Of a stretch of 64,000 nucleotides of DNA, positions 59,301-64,000 are shown piece by piece. Position numbers and translations under genes: made by a program. The stretch is from positions 744,001 through 808,000 of the forward strand of contig JAIXMG010000013.1 in the NCBI GenBank assembly GCA_025201345.1. Direction: 5' to 3'. The DNA is from Thamnidium elegans (lineage: Eukaryota > Mucoromycota > Mucoromycetes > Mucorales > Mucoraceae). The notes beneath the pieces were generated by a model that saw nothing but the letters and a program-made list of their open reading frames with translations, did not search any database and was not told the origin of the DNA. Numbering within the stretch: position 1 is the stretch's first letter; each line of letters begins with the position of its first letter.

Positions 59301-61859
59301 TGTATATTAAAATGATTATAAAAACAAGCTTCGCTATTTTTATTTATTTAATTACATATCATCAAAAACCATAAATACACAAATAAAAAATAAAATAAAA
59401 ATTACATTTTATTTTCAATTTTATTTATATATTTATTAACATTCGAAACATAAATGTTTCTCCTTATAGTAGTAGAAACTTCAAGAGAAGTATATTTATG
59501 TAAAGAAATTCAAAAAAGTAAGTTTTCACTTTAAGTGACAAAACATGATAACCTTTACGATTTGTATATATACTGATATATATTTAGTAGAATTTCGGAG
59601 GAGCCTTCGTTTAGTAACTTGTAATGGTATAACTAGTACGTTAGCTGTTAGCATAGTATTCTATCTATAGATATATCTTCTGAAGCAAAAAAAAAAAAAA
59701 AAAAAAAAAAGTAGTAAAGAAGCATAAGAACTACAAAATATTGTAGTAATTTATCATATATTTTTTATAACTAATTATTATTCAACTTAATTTCATTATT
59801 ATTAACAGTATATATATATACTGATACAGTTTAGGATAAAAAGTTGTAAAGTTTGTGTGATATTGACGGTTATAAAATAAAAGTAAATATCAAAATACAA
59901 AAAATAAAATATAATAACAGAAAATTATCAGACTTTAAAAAGGTAATGGTTTTTATTATAAGAAAATGTGTGTGCCTTATATACATATTGGATTTAAATG
60001 GACGCTTATCATAAGATGTGAAACTTAGACAGTATTAGCAAGCCATTCAAATATGAGCAATTTGAATATAGAAATAGTTTCTTCAGAAGGTTAATTATAA
60101 TAGCAGCGATGCCTATTATCTTTCTAATTGGCTTCACGGCTAAATAATAACAGATAGAGGCTTGCGGATTATAAATGATGTGATAATTATTTATGTAAAC
60201 CAGTTATCTTAGTTATTCAATTAGTATTAACAGTCTTTAATAAATTTATATTCAATCGATAGAACGCTAAGAGGTATCTGAGTAATATAAGTAGAAATAA
60301 TCTAATTGTATATAGATTATGTAAGTGACTATATGAGAATATGAGTACTTGTATAATCTATGTTTAATTCGATATTGTTACATATATTACGTAGATACAA
60401 CACTTAGTTAAAATATAAATGTAGGTAACGAACCAGAAGTTAAAGTAAAGAAAAATAAAATAGATAGAAAAATAAAATAATATACAATCAATACAATCAA
60501 AAGTTCAAGGGATCAATCAAAGTAAAATATAGAATAAAAGTTATAATAAAGTTGGTGAGTAGATTTTTAATCAGTTGAAAGATAAGTTTTTTTTATTTAG
60601 TTATAGGAATTCAGGCTTTTATAGACATTGTAGTTCCCTTGAAATTGAAGATAATAGAATAATATAATGAAAAATAATATAGATGAAATGTTTTAGCATC
60701 GTATAACATCTAATAAAAAAAATAATAATACTAATTTTGAGTCGGAACAAAACATTTTAGTTTTGTTGAACACGACTAGAGAAGTAAGATAATAAAATAA
60801 CATGAAATAAAGTTAATACTAAAATATAATATATTGTTGTTACAAATGGAGTCGTGGTTATTTGTAATATAGATAATAAGTAAGATATAAAATAAAAGAT
60901 ATTATTTTATAAGTTCAATAAATTGAAAGTGAGCACCAGGTTTATAGTTGTCCAACTAAGAGAATGTATTATATAAAGATATAATACGTAGAGAAATAAA
61001 ATAAAAGAATATAATTCAAGGGATCTTTATAAGTAAGAAACTGAAAATAATCGAGTATGAAATATAGGTGAAAAATAAGATGAGATTTATTTAATAAGAA
61101 AAATTATGTGGTATTTATATTCAAAGGTGTCGGTCAGGACATCCTTTGGATCTTGTAAAATATCTTTGATATCAGGAATAAATATGTTCCTTTTGATTCT
61201 AAGATGGTTGTAATGGATAAACTTTCTAAACTAAATGTGTTGTTTTTGATCTAGTTGACTAATAATATAAATAAATTGATGTTTTTACAATCAGAAAGAA
61301 CTTAAAGGTGTTGTAAAATAAAAATAAGTAGATGGAGTAACATATCTGATGTTAAATGAAGGATAAACTTTGAATAATAGTGTAGAAGTATGATGTAAAA
61401 AGGATAATAAAGGATAATTGACTAGAAAGTGTAACAGAAACTGAGATTAAGAATAAAAAGTAACTAATAAACTGAAATAAAAATGGAGAATAAAATAAAG
61501 AATAATTACACTAAAAGAAAAAGGGGTAATTTTGTTTCTGGAATTAAAAGTAATGAAAATGTGTAACAGAAGAAAATAAAAGAGACTTATTGAAAAGTGA
61601 TGTGATAATAAACGGAGTGAAATAATATTTGTTCAGGTAAAGGTTTAAAAATAGGACTTTAAACTTGTACGATATTCTTCGATTCGTAACACTGTGTTGA
61701 AAGAATAGAATTTTAGGAAGTTGTTGATTGTAGTTAAAAAAAAAATTACATTGTAGCTGTCAAAAATCAGCTCGTAACATTAGTTTCTGTTATTTGTATG
61801 GGACGATCAAAAATAATATAAACATCTCACGATAATATCGAAAAAAATAAAAAAAAATT
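59301..61859. other. AT-rich, strand-asymmetric gene desert
   Basis: The plus strand is strongly depleted of C and rich in A and G, most clearly from about 60400 to 61700. No intact gene is present. On the minus strand near 61110-61190 a short stretch reads LRIKRNIFIPDIKDILQDPK then DVLTDT, protein-like but too short to identify. TA microsatellites and a T/A-rich palindromic TATATATA lie near 59813. Confidence 0.45.
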
Positions 61860-61931
61860 GGAGTAGCTGGGCGTCGATCCCAGTGCCTCTCACATGCTAA
61901 GCGAGCGCTCTACCATTTGAGCTACAACCCC
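61860..61931 (-). tRNA. tRNA-Ala (anticodon AGC)
   Basis: Read on the minus strand, 72 nt fold into a standard cloverleaf. The acceptor arm is GGGGTTG with CTACTCC (one G-U and one T-T mismatch). The D arm is GCTC...GAGC. The anticodon arm is CTCGC TTAGCAT GTGAG with anticodon AGC. The T arm is CTGGG ATCGACG CCCAG. No intron is present and CCA is not encoded. The A box (TAGCTCAAATGG) and B box (GGATCGACGCC) are present. A retroelement 5' end lies upstream of this gene, a position typical for Ty3-like insertions. Confidence 0.95.
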
Positions 61932-62817
61932 CCTTTCTTTTTTGTCATTCTTCTTTTAGTAGATATATTGGATGCTTAGTCAGAGTACCACACGTGACAT
62001 TCACGTGACTCATCCAATAGGAATCAAGCTTGAAATGGACTTGTTTTATAATACAATAAAATAAAGAGAAAATAATCAAAATAAGTAAAATAGTAAAAGG
62101 AAGTTAATTTATTAAAGATATAAAAAGGAGACCTTTTTATATTCAATTGAAGTAATACAAAATAATAGAAACATATGAATAAACTACAAGAGAACTTGAG
62201 AATATCATATGATAGATTATAATAAAACCTTATAATAAAATTACTAATACAATAACTTAGAAATCAGACCACAAACACAAGGAACGCGAAAATGACTGAT
62301 AGCTACAAATTATAACCTGACATTTTTGTCAACCTGAAAATCGCTGATGGTTTGAATGCACCGGAACTCAACAGTTCGGTCCGAAACAATTCGGCTGGTA
62401 CGACTACAGCCGAAGACCCTATGGACATCCCAGTTGATATCGAGCTCAGACTCAAGAAGACTAAGATCCAGAAAAGGAAGTTTGTGCCATCCGTTAGGAA
62501 TTACGTAATAAGGAAAAAGGCTAAGCAATAATGAATAATGATCACCTCTTCAATATCGCATATCATTACTAAAACCTTTACCGAATATTAAACGGATGCA
62601 CTTATTATAAATACTTATGATTATCACACTACACATTATATATATATTTATTCCTTATTACTAATACTATTATATCGCTTAATTATAAATACCCCCACTC
62701 TATAACTAATAAAACATTATCTTCTATTTGACATAACTACTTACTTAATTGATTAACCACTGAGAGTTGAATCAATTACATTTAAATCACTATAAATACT
62801 ATTACAAAACTTACATT
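61932..62817 (+). mobile_element. Probable 5' LTR region of a Ty3/gypsy-like element
   Basis: The region ends ..ACTTACATT directly before a primer-binding-site-like TGGTAGCACCAG. I could not fix its left border; a TGT at about 61943 is one candidate. It holds an inverted repeat (TATTGGATG at 61966-61974 and CATCCAATA at 62011-62019) that encloses two CACGTG boxes (61991-61996, 62002-62007). It also has a coding-like stretch at 62316-62531. The assignment rests on position relative to the PBS-like motif and gag. No second LTR is in the window to compare. Confidence 0.5.
62316..62531 (+). other. Coding-like frame inside the LTR-like region
   Basis: A 71-codon open frame with no ATG at its start reads PDIFVNLKIADGLNAPELNS, then TTTAEDPMDIPVDIELRLKK and IQKRKFVPSVRNYVIRKKAK, ending TAA TGA. 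GC content and codon use are clearly unlike the surrounding AT-rich sequence. It looks like the C-terminal end of a larger basic protein, for example the end of a pol polyprotein reaching into an LTR, or the end of an unrelated truncated gene. Confidence 0.45.
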
Positions 62818-62829
62818 TGGTAGCACCAG
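62818..62829 (+). promoter_or_regulatory. Primer-binding-site-like motif
   Basis: TGGTAGCACCAG begins with TGG (complement of a tRNA CCA end). It resembles TGGTAGCGCC-type sites that pair with initiator tRNA-Met in fungal retroelements. It lies 10 bp before the gag start codon. Confidence 0.5.
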
Positions 62830-62838
62830 TTTCTCAAG

Positions 62839-63573
62839 ATGACAGGAAAAGAAGACTATAACAGCAATAATGAAATGGCTGAACTTATCAAGAGGTTCAC
62901 TACGGCTATGACTGAAAACAAACAAATTAGGGTAAAAGAACCTAATACTTATGATGGTACAAGAGATGCTCTTTTAATTGATGGGTGGTTTAGATCAGTT
63001 GAAAGATATGTAAACTTTCAAGGGTGGAACACTGAAAGAAGCTACTTATTTGGTACTACTCTTTTACGTGATAGAGCTGACGCATGGTTTAGAACCATTG
63101 AATTAACTGACGAAGCCCCTACTACGTGGTTGGAATTGAAGAGATTAATTACTGAATTTTTTAGGCCTGACAATTCTGTTAGAATTGCTCGTGATCGTTT
63201 AGCTGTATTAAAACAGACAGGTGATCTGGTAACTTATATTAACAATTTTATGGATATTAAATTGGCTATCCCTGGAATGACTGATGATGAAGGTTGTGAC
63301 AAGTTTGTCCGAGGTTTAATAAGTAAACAAATGCGTTCTCACATTAGACAATATGAAGCAAATACGTTAAAAGAAGCTATTCATGCCGCCTTAGCTTTTG
63401 ATAGTGCTCAACATGAAGAAGATTCGTTTAATAATTCTACTTCAAACTTACGTCCCAAACAACGAGTGGTTGATGATCCAATGGATCTTGATGCAATTGA
63501 TGATAGAAATTATCAAAGATCAAACTCAAGGTTTAACAACAATTACTCTCGTAATCAATCCTGTCGTATTTGA
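62839..63573 (+). CDS. Retrotransposon Gag protein (Ty3/gypsy type), cut short
   Basis: The frame encodes 244 residues. The capsid domain is recognisable: TYDGTRDALLIDGWFRSVER, NTERSYLFGTTLLRDRADAW, TWLELKRLITEFFRPDNSVR, RDRLAVLKQTGDLVTYINNF and EGCDKFVRGLISKQMRSHIR. This is the Retrotrans_gag pattern of Ty3/gypsy elements. A low-complexity Asn-rich tail (DRNYQRSNSRFNNNYSRNQS) follows and the frame stops at CRI before any zinc knuckle (CCHC). No protease, reverse transcriptase or integrase is found in the last 430 bp, which are AT-rich and full of stops. The element is therefore probably truncated or degenerate past gag. It sits about 0.9 kb upstream of the tRNA-Ala gene. Confidence 0.85.
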   Translation: MTGKEDYNSNNEMAELIKRFTTAMTENKQIRVKEPNTYDGTRDALLIDGWFRSVERYVNFQGWNTERSYLFGTTLLRDRADAWFRTIELTDEAPTTWLELKRLITEFFRPDNSVRIARDRLAVLKQTGDLVTYINNFMDIKLAIPGMTDDEGCDKFVRGLISKQMRSHIRQYEANTLKEAIHAALAFDSAQHEEDSFNNSTSNLRPKQRVVDDPMDLDAIDDRNYQRSNSRFNNNYSRNQSCRI

Positions 63574-64000
63574 GGTTGATATTTATATAGAACATATAAA
63601 TAATCATATTGTGAATAAAAATAAGCTTAATAATAAAAACTTCTAATATTTCAATAATAATGCATCCCGATACATTATTATTAAACACCGAAATCAATAC
63701 GGACATTTCTAGTGAAAACGGTTCCTACTTCTGACTTAAAATATAAAAATTTTAATCCAATAACATTAATGTGAGATAAGAGATATTGTAATAACATTGG
63801 TCTTGATCCAGAACTAGCTACTCTGGATAAAAGAAAGGAACACCCATTGTTATAAGCAATACATTAACTCACACCAATGATATGAATATAGTATAAATAA
63901 TATACTCTAGGACATATAGAAAATATCTCCTTTATAATAATAAAACAAATATACAGTAATAATACTCTATATCTTGTAATTACAATCCTTTAATTATATA
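63574..64000. other. AT-rich sequence after gag
   Basis: No continuation of the polyprotein could be read. A short frame at about 63660-63735 (MHPDTLLLNTEINTDISSEN) is open but not identifiable. Confidence 0.4.

Overview
The window reads as nuclear DNA of an early-diverging fungus, most likely a member of Mucorales (Mucoromycota). The evidence is a very AT-rich background full of long poly-A/poly-T runs, many short introns (mostly about 45-90 nt, GT..AG), fungal housekeeping genes, and remnants of families I associate with Mucorales: a Fanzor-type RuvC protein, Sel1-repeat proteins, an HSPA12/Hsp70-like protein and multicopy 'PDF..VEIKRP' proteins. The species cannot be fixed from the sequence alone. 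Exon joins were worked out by hand from splice sites and reading phase. For most intact genes the summed exon length is an exact multiple of three.

Layout. 1-9 kb holds COX15 (minus, partial), DPH1 (plus), two decayed copies of a multicopy family, and a STK32-like AGC kinase with an N-terminal MGN. 9-20.5 kb holds two GH20 beta-N-acetylhexosaminidase genes in direct orientation. Their 3' parts, intron included, look identical by eye. Between them lie a two-BIR-domain BIR1/survivin homologue and an orphan last exon of an EamA transporter. 20.5-25.1 kb is a gene desert. 25-31 kb holds IWR1, a Sel1-repeat gene lying inside a 2-kb unit with terminal inverted repeats, and a truncated Fanzor gene with one apparent frameshift.

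31-44 kb is a compact plus-strand run: NRDE2, a membrane protein of unknown function, HMG-CoA lyase (N-terminal presequence plus C-terminal SKL), a REX1-type exonuclease and a Ppo-like haem peroxidase. 44-53 kb holds a small C2H2 protein, RAD23, NAP1, a second zinc-finger protein and an NXT1/p15 mRNA-export factor. 53.9-57.5 kb is a diverged Hsp70-like gene. 58-64 kb is accessory sequence: an extremely AT-rich, strand-asymmetric desert, a tRNA-Ala(AGC) gene, and just upstream of that tRNA the 5' end of a Ty3/gypsy-like retroelement (LTR-like region, primer-binding-site-like motif, gag).

How the genes relate. Most are unlinked housekeeping functions: respiration, diphthamide synthesis, mitosis, RNA polymerase II import, RNA surveillance, proteasome shuttling, histone chaperoning and mRNA export. 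The accessory interest lies in the duplicated chitin-related enzymes with signs of gene conversion, the Fanzor remnant, the Sel1 gene in a TIR-bounded unit, the retroposed tRNA fragment with a 12-bp target duplication, and a recurrent sharp T-run/A-run palindrome that is also used as a 3' splice-site tract.
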